From Liolophura sinensis (lineage: Eukaryota; Mollusca; Polyplacophora; Chitonida; Chitonidae): DNA of 64,000 nucleotides. The stretch lies in assembly GCF_032854445.1 (NCBI RefSeq), contig NC_088304.1:26051704-26115703 (forward strand), read 5' to 3'. How positions within the stretch are numbered: the stretch's first letter is position 1; the number at the start of each line of letters is the position of its first letter. A program made the position numbers and the translations under genes. The notes beneath the pieces were generated by a model. It did no database searches. It saw only the letters and a list, made by a program, of their open reading frames with translations, and was not told the DNA's origin. Below are positions 35,011-48,000 of this stretch, piece by piece.

Positions 35011-35909
35011 CAAAATACGTCCATTTGTGTCTGTCGTGGTATATAGGAACACATGTACATGTATTTTAGAGTGAAATCATAATCCCAGGCAGTGGATTGA
35101 AAAAAAAAGCGCAGATGAAAACTAGCGAAAGACAAATGATTTACATCAAACCAACGACGAATATGTAACATTTGGCACCTGGTCAAAATATAACTAGTGA
35201 AATATGGCCAGTAATGAATGTACTCAAAACAACGTGCGGTTCCAAACGTTCATGACTGTTTAAAGTGTACCCTTTTCACATCATGATTCAAATGAAGGAT
35301 AAAAATAGTACACCCATGAAAGTGTAGAATATAGCAGTATATACTCTTAGACAAATTCCGCAGAAAACTGGATAAGCGTGTAGCACACAGTGTACACAAA
35401 GAAGACGTACAGCCTCTCCTGGCGTACAGTTGTGCGAATGGGCACATCCCGTCAATGACATTAAAAATCAGGTTGCTGCCAGCAGCATAAGCATAAATAA
35501 CGCCCCTCAAAATTGGGCTCTGTGACGTTTTTTGTTGAAACCACCCTAAATGGAAAGTTTTGATGTGTACAATGCTTTCAAAAATACACACGTGAGCCTA
35601 AAACCAACTCATTCTGCTGGAATCAGTTGCATAGTCAACTTGTAGCAGCAGTCAAGTGGTATATTCTCAATCCAGTTTATGACATGCGTTCAAATCTTGT
35701 CTGGATTAAGAAAACCAGTATAAATCCGATATCAGTTTGGTCTCAGATAAGCACTTTTGCGATTAGGTCATACTAAACTCGTTCACACTAAAAAGAGGCT
35801 GTTATTGAACTGACCGGATGTGAGCTACTTCCTCTATCGTAGCGAGATTCAGCGAGAAAAAGATCGTTATCTCGGTGAGGCAAATCTGACGTATGAAAGA
35901 CAAGGTATT
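35011..35909. other. downstream of the glucosidase gene, no gene seen
   Basis: This includes the expected 3' UTR of the minus-strand glucosidase. No polyadenylation site was assigned, and the small open frames show no known motif. Confidence 0.4.
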
Positions 35910-36023
35910 GGAGGTATATATGTAGGTGTTAGTAAATAAGAAATTACGGCTGTGACGACAGACACTGGAGGTGTACATGTAGGTGTTGGTGTATACGAAA
36001 TTACGGCTGTGACGACAGAGACT
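35910..36023. repeat. 57-bp tandem duplication over the glucosidase stop codon
   Basis: Two adjacent 57-bp units (35910-35966 and 35967-36023) share the block GAAATTACGGCTGTGACGAC. The stop codon at 36001-36003 lies in the unit nearer the coding exon. The other unit puts a second copy of the C-terminal codons and stop into the presumed 3' UTR. The length is 19 codons, so the frame is preserved. Confidence 0.75.
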
Positions 36024-39000
36024 GTGTGCTGTCTGATCTGGAGAACAACAACTGGGCATTCCTGAGGAAGTTAGCGACAAGAGCCGTCCATCCTGTTTGA
36101 TGGCTGAAAAGAAAAATGTTAAATCAAAGACTGTATTTATTTGTTGATTTAATACTGTGAGTTAGTTACATATACAAGAATTTATTCTTATTTATTTATA
36201 TATTTATTTATTTCTTTGTTTCATTGGTGTCTTACGCAATACTCTGCAAGGATTTATTTATTTATTTATTTGATTGGTGTTTAACGCCGTACTCAACAAT
36301 ATTTCTTATACGACGGCGGCCAACATTATGAAGCCCGGAGAAAACTCACGATCACCTGCTGGTTGCTGGCAGACCTTCCCATGTTCAGCCGGAGTGGAAG
36401 CCAGTATGAGCTGGGTTTGAACTCACAGCGACTGCCTTGGTGGGATCTCCAAGGCTTTTATGTACTTAAAGCAATGGCATACAAATCATGACATATAAAT
36501 ATTTCTCTGGTCTTGCATTTTTAGCGACACTTGTAAGTCGCTATATACATCGATCTGCCAGTCGTTCCGTCAGTCGATGACATCCTAGCTTTTACAATGG
36601 GTCAGCTCCTTGCAGCTATAATAGCCTTTCGTTTGCAAGGGATCCTACTATGTCGTTTCCAGCTGTTTTTCAACTCTTTTTATTGTTTGAAAAATATGGA
36701 AAAGTTTACCCTCAGTCTACACTGACCTGGCTCCACACCCTCTGCCCGTGTCGCCATGGAAGTACTCATAAAACAAAATGAGATTCTGGAAATGTGGGTC
36801 GTTCTGATACTTAGTACAATTCCCTGAAGAAGAAGAAAAAAGAATGAATTTTGTAACTAAGACAAATCTTATCAGGAGCCTTATCATTCGCATAAAAGCA
36901 CACCCATTTCCGCAATACGCGTACAGCTTTTCTCCATACAACATGTAGAAAATACGACACATTAAGCAATTCCATACTTGATAACAATAACGTATACATG
37001 AGAAGAATTGAGAGCGACTTATCAAGGTGCAAACTGTCTCCCCTTGCCTCCCGGGTGCGTTCCATTCCGAAGTCGCGTCAAGTCGCGTGACTTACGACAC
37101 AGCATAAAACACCACCGTTTTCATTGACGTCAGAGTTTCGCCACTTTTGTCTTGCGGTGGCCAATGTGACAACACGTCAGTGGCCACTACCTCCTCCAGT
37201 GATCATCGGGGAGGGAATGGAACGCACCCTCAGAGTTGGTCTCGGCAGAGCATTAAAGCTGATCACAGCGTTTTTGGCCACAAGCTAGGGTCCGAGTTTC
37301 GACGTCTGCGACGTACCGTGACATGGCCTGCGGCCGTCAGCATCGGGCACGAAGAGGTTCCCCAGACGGATAGACAACTCCTGGGACACATCCCTCAGCC
37401 TCACGTGATTCCCCGACCCCAGGGGACATTCCACAAGCAACGTGTCCCCATAGAAGTAGTCAAACCGCAGCATGTTCTCAGCTATAAGGAAGTTTACTGA
37501 AAGAATATCACAGTGTAAGCTATACATAAAGTGCAAGCCATACACAAAGTGTGTGTATAGCAGAGGTGAATCTCACTAATTCAGGGAATTAAAATACATG
37601 AGTGACAAAGATAACCCATGTAAGTAGGTCTAAGTACTGCAAATTACATGTCGGGTGAGAGAAGATATTGCTTTTCGGATTCAACAATAATTCGACTGAT
37701 AGATTGATACCCAGAATGCTGTGAAGATCTGCTGCAAAGCGGTTCCAAAGATAAAGTCTTGCTCGGCATATAATAGTCCTGGAGAATTTTCACTCCAAGA
37801 AAGTGCGTGACTGAACCACCCTAAACAACAATAATATGCAGGTCCAATGTCTCTTTTTATTGTACATCTTCGGCCTTTAAAAAGTCCATATATTTATTTT
37901 TGTATTTAATTGATTGGTTTTTTGCGCTGTACTCAAGAATATTTCACTTGTACGGCGGAGGCCACAATTTTGATGGCAGAAAACCTGGCAGAGCCCGGGG
38001 GGGGGGGGGGGGGGGAACCCACGACAATCCGCAGTTTTCTTACAGACCTTGCTACGTTATGTATTTATTTATTTATTTGATTGTTGTTTTACGCTGTACT
38101 CAAGAATATTTCACTTATACGACGGCGGCCAACATTATGGTGGTAGAAAACCTGGCAAAGACCAGAGGAAACCCACGATCATCCGCAGTTTGCTGAGGAC
38201 CTTCCCACGTAAGACCGGAGAGGAATCCCGCATGAAAATGTCCATATAATTAGGCTATTTCATACCACAAAACCATACAGGGCCTCTCCAGTTACTGTTC
38301 CCCCCGAATAACGTAGTAGTGGACTCGCCCGGCTCGTAATCCACAAAATACTCCTGGTCTCCGTCATGGTAAAAGAAGGGGTGATCTTTATGGTACTGTT
38401 AAAAAATCAGATTATTGGAAAAGGGTGCAGAAACGATTTCACCTGTTTGTTCAAAACGATACTGTCTTATTCGGCTGCCATGTTCGACGAGGCGATATTA
38501 CATATTTCTGGAGTAATTATTACTTATTATCCTAACTTATCATAATGATATAAATCTTTTCTAGATATAATTATAAGGAAACTTATTCCTTAAGTTTGAA
38601 TGCTATAACGATTGCTTTAGGAAAATTGTAAGTGATAGTTCACTTAAGAATTTTGCTGGAGTTAACATTTTACCTATCAGAGGAGCCGGAAATGCACGAT
38701 GTTCTCAAATATACTGGTTTATCTCCCCTACATAATACGCTAATGTACTGCATCACAATGAGCCATTTAACTTCCACTGATAATATGGAACTATCTTTAT
38801 AAGCTCTCAGATTAACTATTTTGTGAAAACATACGTTACACAGCGTCCTCTGTCAGCTGACAAGCAGGAGTAGACACAGAGATAAAGGTGAATGGGAACG
38901 TTTATGGAGATTCATGCAATGTTACTAAAAAGTTCAGTGTTTAACTACATGGCCAGTTTGTGCGCTCCATGTAGCAGAACACTATTTACAAAACATAATT

Positions 39001-42000
39001 TTTAAACATTAAGAATACGCTGAAAAAAAACCTAAACCGGTCACCAAAAATTGCCGAGAGCTTACTATTCTTTTAGTTTCTTTTATACCAACGTTCGGGA
39101 CATTACGGGACTACCTTATCGGAAGAGAAAACCACAAAAAAGGTAAATTACCTTAGACATAGAGCGGATGCCGTACGGTGACAAAAATTCATTTTCGTCC
39201 AGCATGTGTCCCAGGACTCGTACAAGCTTGGGCTTTGTCAGAACTGAGAGGAGCAATGCTTCTTCACGGTTCTCTCCCTTGGTCATGAACGATATCTACA
39301 ACAGCAAAACAAGCCCAATTAATACTGGAACTGGTATTGACGGATTGCATCAGTGATAGTCTTATTAGTAACATGCGTTACGTGCTGATCTACAAATAAG
39401 CTTAGTATACTGCAAAGGTAAACATACCCTTCAAAAAAACCCCTGATATTTTGCATACTGTAACTTATTATATATAGAAAAATTCCATTTGTCGCCATTA
39501 GGATACCGAAATATGTGACTTCTCAGTTTTTACTGAGTATCTATGCTTTGGTTTTTACTATGCATCTATGCTTTTGCATTATATTAAAGGCCAATGTTTT
39601 AAAAGCACAACTAAATATCGCTTCAATGATTGTACATCTGAGGTCGGTTGCTCAAAAGTGTAATGGGACTTAAACTGAACTTAACTCACTCCAGAATAAA
39701 ATGTATCAACCATTAAGATTTCAGCTTGGCCTAACCTTGTAATACATGCTCTTTTGAACAAGTGGCTCATTATTATTTTCTAACTGAGGTATAGTGCTCT
39801 CTCGGGAAGAAGAGCATTGCCCTTCGCTAAGTGTTCCAGTCCTTCTCCGATGGTTTGGCTGGGGCTCAAAACTGACGCCTAGTGACGTGCCGGTTTCAAA
39901 TGTCTCCTCGCTTTGCCGTCACCGATCATCATGGCCGATTTGGCATAAATTTAGTAAAATAGTGTTGACAATGGAAGTAGGTATAAATGAATAATCGCAT
40001 GCCCACTTACCCTTGTGGCCAGATCCGGTCTGTTATCCACAAACCATCTGACCTTGGCCGAGAATTCCGTCCATCGCTCCACGTCGGACTCTCGAAGAAC
40101 AAAGCAGGAGAAGAACGGAATAAGGCCAACCATGGATCTCACCTTGAGGGGCGAAGAAGATCCGTTACGCCTGATACGGTCAAAGTAGAACCCATCTTCT
40201 TCATCCCATAAGCCTACATGTAGTAACATCGTCGTCAAGGTCAGGTGGTTTGATTTTCGGGAGATCTATTTACACACTTATAGCATAAAACCCTCAAGGC
40301 GGAAGAAACGTTTCAAGATAAGGTAGATGATATACGTAAAATAAAAATCATATTTGAGTTTGCATCGCCAATCGTCGGTCTGAAAACTGCATCTGATATT
40401 TTGAAAACCAAGCTCATCATATGGCATCATTTCTGAAAAGTTAATTTGGAGATCTGGGCCAATATTCATCAAACGTCTTAAGACTTGAAAGTTTCACAGC
40501 TACAGTTAAAATGTCTTTCGCCAGGAAGTTTAAAATGTGTACGCGGAAACGTTACTGCAGAACAGTGCGCTAACAACAATATGTGTTTCCCTATTCTGAG
40601 ATTGAATATAAAGCACTTCCAGTTTATGACTTAAGTTACTTAATAAAACCCGCCCAGGCCCCAGGTTCATGAAGCTGTCTTATACCACATTCACACGGGC
40701 AAAGTTAACCTGGTTTAAATCCGAAAGTGATTTTGAACGAGTTTGACGTCGCTCGTTTGAAGGCAAAGCGGGCGCATTTATTTACCCCTGCTAGTAACGC
40801 GGTTTCAAGCCAGTAAGAGGTTTTGGGCCGGTGTATCTGTGCCGTGTGAACGGTAACTGAATTATAAAATGCCCCGGATATGCGGAGGTCAGGATGAGGT
40901 TGCAATTACTAAACCGGCTTAAATGTGATGGTGTGAACGAGCAAATCCCTGAATTGGCTTAAAATCGGCTAGGCCACATCCTTGTGTGAACGCCCGCATT
41001 TTCACAACTGCCTTCGATTTACACCGGCAAAGATTTAATCCAGATTAAAGTTTGCCAGTGTACAGTACAACTCTAAATATTGAAGTAAAAATTCCTATAT
41101 AGTAAGTGGTCTGACAGCGACCTGCAGATGGTAGTAGGTTTCCTCCGGGTTCTGCCCGGTTTCCTCCCACCATAATGTTGGCCGCATTCGTATAAGTGAA
41201 ACATTCTTGAATACTGCGTAAAACACCAATCAAATAAATAAATAAATAACTATATAATAAGTAACAGGTATAGAGCCATGATTTTTTTAAGGTAAGAAGT
41301 CTGACTAATATGACTATAACAGCTTCCTGACCCTAGAGCCAAGGCACCTCGACACTCGTTGACGTATTTGCAGCCGCATTGGCCACTGCGAGAGTGCAGA
41401 TTTCGGTCTCAGATAAAAGTGAAAGCCACCGCACTACTTACACTACTGTGCATCTGTGTCGTATCACACAATGATGAAGAATCATTTTAAAAAAACACAA
41501 TTCACGATCAGGACTATGAACAAATGATGCAGTAATGGATTGTACTTTAACGCACTTTTAGAACACTAATCCAAATCAATCCATAGCTTTGTCCGTATAA
41601 CAGAAACGCATGGTGTAAATCCATCATCATCATTGGCTGAGTTATAAATATATGAATATAAAACACCCTCTGGTGATTTATTTTGAGATTGAAGTGCATT
41701 TTTATTCTACATGTACACCGTTATCTTAACGAAAAAAAGCGCAATGGCATAAGTTTTTGTCTTGGGTGCAAAAGGCGCTTTAGTTCAGACAAGAAATATG
41801 GTATAATGTAGAAATAAGAAACTTGACAAAATTTCTCCCAGTTTTAAGTGATATGAACAGAGCGGACTTTTCCACTGATATGCTAACTGGAACCGATAAC
41901 GTTTACAGACAACATTTACCAACAGCATTTCCAGACAATGGTTACGGTAGTTGTGCTCCATACCTTCACCCTCGCCCTTCCTGTTCATGGCGTCCACAAT

Positions 42001-45000
42001 GGCCACGAAGTGTTCAAAGAATTTGCAAGCTGTGTCCTCATACACAGGGTTTTTCTCTGCCAGAATCAAGCTGATTTCCAACATAATGAGGGCGAAGAAC
42101 GCCATCCAAGCTGTCCCGTCTGCCTAAAATACAACCGAATTTTTTTGGATTGATGTTTATTCTTTTTTGAAGAGAAAACTATAGCTGAGTAATATAAATT
42201 GGAAATATTACCCATCCTATAATAGTCTTAAGTGTTGTTGACCTCAATACTCACTTGTTCCATTTCCCCGCCTCCTTTTATGGGTTTAGATCGGTCAAAC
42301 ACACCGATGTTATCAAATCCCAGAAATCCTCCAGAAAAAAGATGGCGTCCATTTGGGTCCTTGCGGTTCACCCACCTGTAAATCGCGAGAACATCACGTG
42401 GTGGTGAAGCACTCCGTTCGGAAAGAAAACTAGATTTTAAATTCGGTTGTTATAAATCCTTTAGTCGCTGTCATAATTCTTTTGCAGGCTGAAAACGTGA
42501 ATAAACAGGTGTGTATTGATAGTTCAAGGTTAATGTGAAATTTTGATTGAATACTTCCATTAAAAGCTTGCATCTGAAGAGAAGTGCATTCAATGACGAT
42601 ATAAAAAAAACTATTAGTAAGGCAAACACTAAATTTTATCTGTGATCTGCACACTAAAGCACTGTAGTTCGTTCTTTTGAATTTTGTAGGGATTAACTGT
42701 TCGTTTAAACACTGTATAGCTTTTTTGAACACACAATCTGCTATTGTAGAAAAATGTATGTTTACAAAAAGAGTTGCGATCGAAGAAAACGTAGTCATGC
42801 AGATTAAACTTAAGGGTTTGGAGAAACGGATGTTCAATTGCAGCTATTCGAATAACACCAACAGTAATACAACCAACAGAAAATAATAATAACACTTACC
42901 ATGTGAAGTTCAGCAGTAACTTGTGAAAGCATTTAGCTAAAAAACAATGGTCTCTGTTTTTATCCTTCGGACAGGCTGCCTTAAAGACTTTTAACACCGC
43001 GTAGGCATGTACGGGAGGATTCACATCGCTGAAGTTGAATTCATATGCTGGAATCTGAGAACATAAAGACAATATATGAACCCTGTAAGCTGAAACACCG
43101 GATTTCATTCACTGAAATATACACCGATGTGTGAAACATAAATGTTAATAATAATGTAAATGTATGAAAGGTAGCAACTTATACGCCCACTAGCACCTTG
43201 GCGTAAGCAAAATTAGGTAAAAAAGGAACCGGTGTAATTTTCAATATATTTAACATCACTGGTCAAAAGTGACTCAAAATGATGTGTTGCCATCACATTT
43301 AATTAACAATGATACGACACGAAAGCAATGTTAGCAACAGATGCTCCCGAGATGCACACACGTATGTCCTGGAAATGAAATTAGAGGAAGCGTAAAATCA
43401 ATGCAAACTTCATATGAAGGCCTTTGAAATATAAGACAATAGGGTTTTACAAAGATGTTGTTTCACCATAACTTTTTTCCATAAGGAAATTTCAACTTTT
43501 GTGCTTTAGATATTTAAACCTACAAAAAAACCCCTTTTAAATATGGGTTGCAAGTCCAGGTTACATATAGCGGTAGTATACAACCAGATATGTGCGCCCA
43601 AAAAGCTCCACTAGCCACCTACAGGTGACAGCACAGCTGACTTTCGCCTCCAGCAAGAGAACACTTGTTGTTAAATAATTGTCAGACTAAGTACAACCGA
43701 AACCCATAGCAAATTTACCTGCCCATTTGGGTGCATGTAGAATTCCTTGAGGAACAGCAGAAGTTGCTTCTTGGCGAAATCCACATCCAAATCAGCTAAG
43801 GCTATAGCCTGGAATGCCAGGTCCCAGGATGCGTACTGTGGCGGACAAAAACACAGGAATTTATCACAGTAACAGAAAATATTATAAATGCCTAAAATGC
43901 CACTATTTACAGATTAGTCTTGTATTATTCACATATACGTGTAACTAACCCTCCAATCTTCGCATAAGAAAGCTGGTAATTCATCACACCCAGTTAAATG
44001 GCCAAATTCAAGGAAAAAACAATACACAAAACTAACAGCAGGCAGACTAAAACCGGAGCAGCGAAGACCGTGTGATAATTAATGGGAAAATGGTCACACG
44101 TAACCGGTGAAATAGTGCCTCTGTTATTTTAATAATTAAGACGTAATAATTCCAAACCAAGCTTATGTACTCCAACATTATGAATTAGAAAAACTACTCT
44201 AACTGTATTTTTCTTACAATAATAAAACAGAAGACCAGCATATCAATGTGTAGAGCTTGTAGTGTTACGTGTCACGAAAAAAGACATTTTTTATGGTGAA
44301 TACAACTGATTTTACAGATAGCTGAATATAGGTGACAAGTTAAGAAATAGGCTATCGGCTACACCAACACTAGTGAGCCTTTACACAACATGGTATCTAT
44401 CGCATCTTTTGTTACCCGCTGGGCTATTTCTGTTCTCTGCGATTGGCTACATGCGACAAAGCGCTGGTAGGGGTTCATATGTTCTGTGTCATAGATAACA
44501 CAGGCTTTAGATCTCCTTCATTAACAATAAGCCCTTGTTGTACAATTTCGACTATAGATTCAGTTTCTTTAGCCAGCTAGGTTAGAATTTATGCTCAAGA
44601 ATATTTCACTTATACGGCGCCGGCCAAAACTATGTTCGGAGGAAACCGGGCCGAGCCAAGGTTAAACCCACGACCATCCGCAGATTGATGCCAGACCTTC
44701 CCACATACAGCCAGAGAGCCAGGTATTTCTTGGAATTCAAATCAAAATGATATACTCTGGAAGTCAAACAGGTTTTATTGAATTTCAACAAACAATCAGC
44801 TCTAAAAATCTTTCCACTTTGAACAGTTCTAAACCAGTAGCCTATAGGTTTGTTTTTGTTGAACACATACCCAGGGGTATTCCCACTTGTCTGGCACCGA
44901 TATGATATCACGGTTGTACAAGTGTCTCCAGTCAGAGTTACGTCCCGTTTTCCTGCACCCAGGTGGCTCTGGCATCAGTGAGTCTCCCTGCAGCCAATCC

Positions 45001-48000
45001 GGGATGATGTAATGGTAGAACTGCTTACTCCACAGCAACCCAGCGTAAGCCTGTCTGGCCACCAGCCGCTCATCTAGAATGTTACTGGGTATAACCTGAA
45101 AATGGATCAAGTAGAACATTTTTAATGAGCCTCAAAAACGGGTTGTTTTCATAGAGATATTGCTGGTTATCAGTTTGCCTTGACTTAGCATTACCTGCAG
45201 AAGTCTTTACGTGCCGGTTAGCCATTTCGAGAGGTCCATCAGTGGGCATGCGTAGAGCGTGTTATACGTGAGACAAACAAAAACACATGGCTGGAGAAGA
45301 CTGGGGGCGTGTTATTGGAATATGTTGGAGTTCAGTTATAGTTCCAAGCATGACCGCCATAGATTACGATACTTTAATATGGATGCAGGCCACTCACTTG
45401 GGTTTGCTTGTCCAGCTCAGACATATCAGAAAATATGACTGTCATGCGCCTTTGAAACATTTATCTTGATTACTGCTCGAATCAGGAACAAAATCACTAA
45501 TACTTAACAATAAAGCTTAATGTATAAAGGAAAGAAATTGTGTCATAGTGAACTAATACTTTTCTCTTTCTCCAACCCCAGCTAGAGCATATATCAAAAT
45601 AAATGGTCTAACACGCCTTACACCAAAGGCATGACCCCATAACGGCAGGACGATGTATCAATTTCAAGCAGTCTTTTAGCAGCCTGGAAATATTTTTTTG
45701 ATAGAAAGATAACCTGCAGTTATAGTGTGTGCTATCTTGTTCACAATACAAAGCCAGGTAATTCTTATCCTACATATGAACTGTGTTTATTTTAACATTT
45801 TCAGCCTTTCCTACTAGATCAACAGGTCGATTTTGAGACTTACGTCTTCATAGAAATACTCCGTCTCATTGATCCGTTTCGTGAAGATTCCGTCGAAGTC
45901 CGTCCCACTTAGCTCTCGGTAACCCTTTTTGTTCGGAGAGCACCTTACCCGGATCACAACGTCACCCCCAGTTGGCACTTTCAGGACGTAGTGGGCGGCT
46001 ACCTTGGTACCTTCTTTGGCAGGGTTAACTACGCTTTTGTCGCCTGCGACAGAATTATGAATTGAATGATTAGATGGTGCTCAACGCTCTGCTCAAGATT
46101 TTCATTTGTATGAGGGTGTCAGGTTTATAGCTGGAGGAAACCGGATATTTCCGGATGTAAACCTGTGATTATCACAAAGTACTCCTGACTTCGAAAGCCG
46201 CATTCGAAACAGCAAAAGCTGGGTTTGAACACCCGACTTCGTTGATCAGGGTCCTTTATAGTCACAACAAATCACAGCCTTAAGCATCTGAGCGGGTGGC
46301 AATATATCTTTTTCGAACTTTCTGGAATAAATTTAATACTATAAATGTGACGTCATTTTGACGTCAAAAATGGGTAAATTGGATGAAAAATACACCTTTG
46401 ATAATATAGTCATGGAAGGCATCTTTGACGAATCCTTCGTTCCTAATACCGTACAATCTCTTAAAATTCGTCTCATTGTTCGTGAACAGAAGTTCTGGCA
46501 TCTTCCCATTCGGACCAGGAGAAAAAACAAGTCTGTACGCTCCTAAATATAACAAAAACAAAAAACGATGAATATTGTTCTTTACCACACGTTCATAAAA
46601 TGCTAGATTTGCCCATGAATCATGGTAAAAGAATGTAATTCCGATGATGTCATCGCTATTCTGAAAAGCGGTTTCCCTTGTTTCCCTTGTTACACGGTTT
46701 CTTTTAGATTTTTATTGCCTTGGTTTTGTAGAATAATAGGGTTTCAAAAGCAAACCAAAGAACAATGACAATAATATATGCAGATGTTATAAACTCCAAA
46801 TAGCCTTGGCGTCGTATTTGCAGCACTATATGGGAATCGTGTTTCAGCGTGAATTGAGTCTTTGTGATATTTATTAACCCGGCATGAATTGCAAATGCAT
46901 ATATTATAAGCGATGGAAATCCACCACAAAAATAAGTGCTTATTAACTGCTTTTGATTATATGAAAACAACAAAGTAACCTGTAACAAGAAAATCTGTCC
47001 AAACCTAGCTGTTCGTGCCAACACACGGCAACTCCAGGAGATTCTTGAGTTATGTATGGCTTGGTCTGGCAGGCCTACACAATAAACAACAGAAAAGTCA
47101 ATCGCTGTTATAATGTGTCGACGAATGTGCACAAAGCCGCTGCTCAATGCCACAAGGAGCTATTCACGTATAACACATTTCGCTATTTTAGATACAATGC
47201 ACTCACCACTTCAGCTATGCAAGATATTATTTTCGCTACAGGAAAAAGCTGTCGAAATCCGACGCTTCCAAAGCATTGTAAAATGGTCTTTCCTATGACA
47301 TAAATATGTACGTCTTTGAAGTAGTTTCTTTGTTTTCAAGTTAAATTTGATCATGCAACAATATTGTTACGATATTTTGATATTCTCGAAATCGCTGGCT
47401 GGCTGCCGCATACTTCATGTACGTGTGATAAAACAACATCAGATCTTACAACATGAACAATATCTGGTGCCAAAATAAAAAACAAAAACCATAATAACCA
47501 GCTTTGCTACTACAGTGTCCGTTAAAGGCTACGTGACGGGAGAAATAATGAGGCTCTTAATCTACTGTGTTTTACTGTGCGGGAGTGACGTCACCTCATG
47601 CGCAGCGCCCCAGACCCAGGTGTTTCTGTACCAGACAGTCGGCAGGAAGTGAAGCGTGCTGTCTTTGGGGCCTCTGTTAGATAGGGTGTAGCGACACAAT
47701 ATGTCATTGGGGGTCAGCTTGCAGTACTCCACGCCCACGTCCCAATATTCGTTGTCGTCCAGAATTCCTGGCGAACAGAACAGTTTCTGGTGCCTACTAC
47801 AAACAAGCCATCTCTGACACATTATGTCAAACATTAGCACATGCGCTTAGTTTTGGGGTTAATTTTAACCGTACTTTAAATTTTTATTTTAATGGGGAAT
47901 GGTTCTACGGAATCGACCTCTAATATAAATAAAGCCTGACTGTGTGAGTCATTTAGACATCATAACCATATCCTGACAATTTTGCTAGATTGGATTAGTT

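Noticed and set aside
35250-35591. 113-aa minus-strand open frame downstream of the glucosidase
   Set aside because: No recognisable motif; probably 3' UTR or intergenic.
42430-42837. 135-aa minus-strand open frame
   Set aside because: It lies wholly inside intron 10 of the glucosidase, low-complexity and without a recognisable motif.
46704-47153. Longest open frame in the window (149 aa, minus strand)
   Set aside because: It covers introns 4 and 5 of the glucosidase and overlaps exon 5 (47005-47074) in a different frame; it shows no domain, while the spliced exon fits the family.
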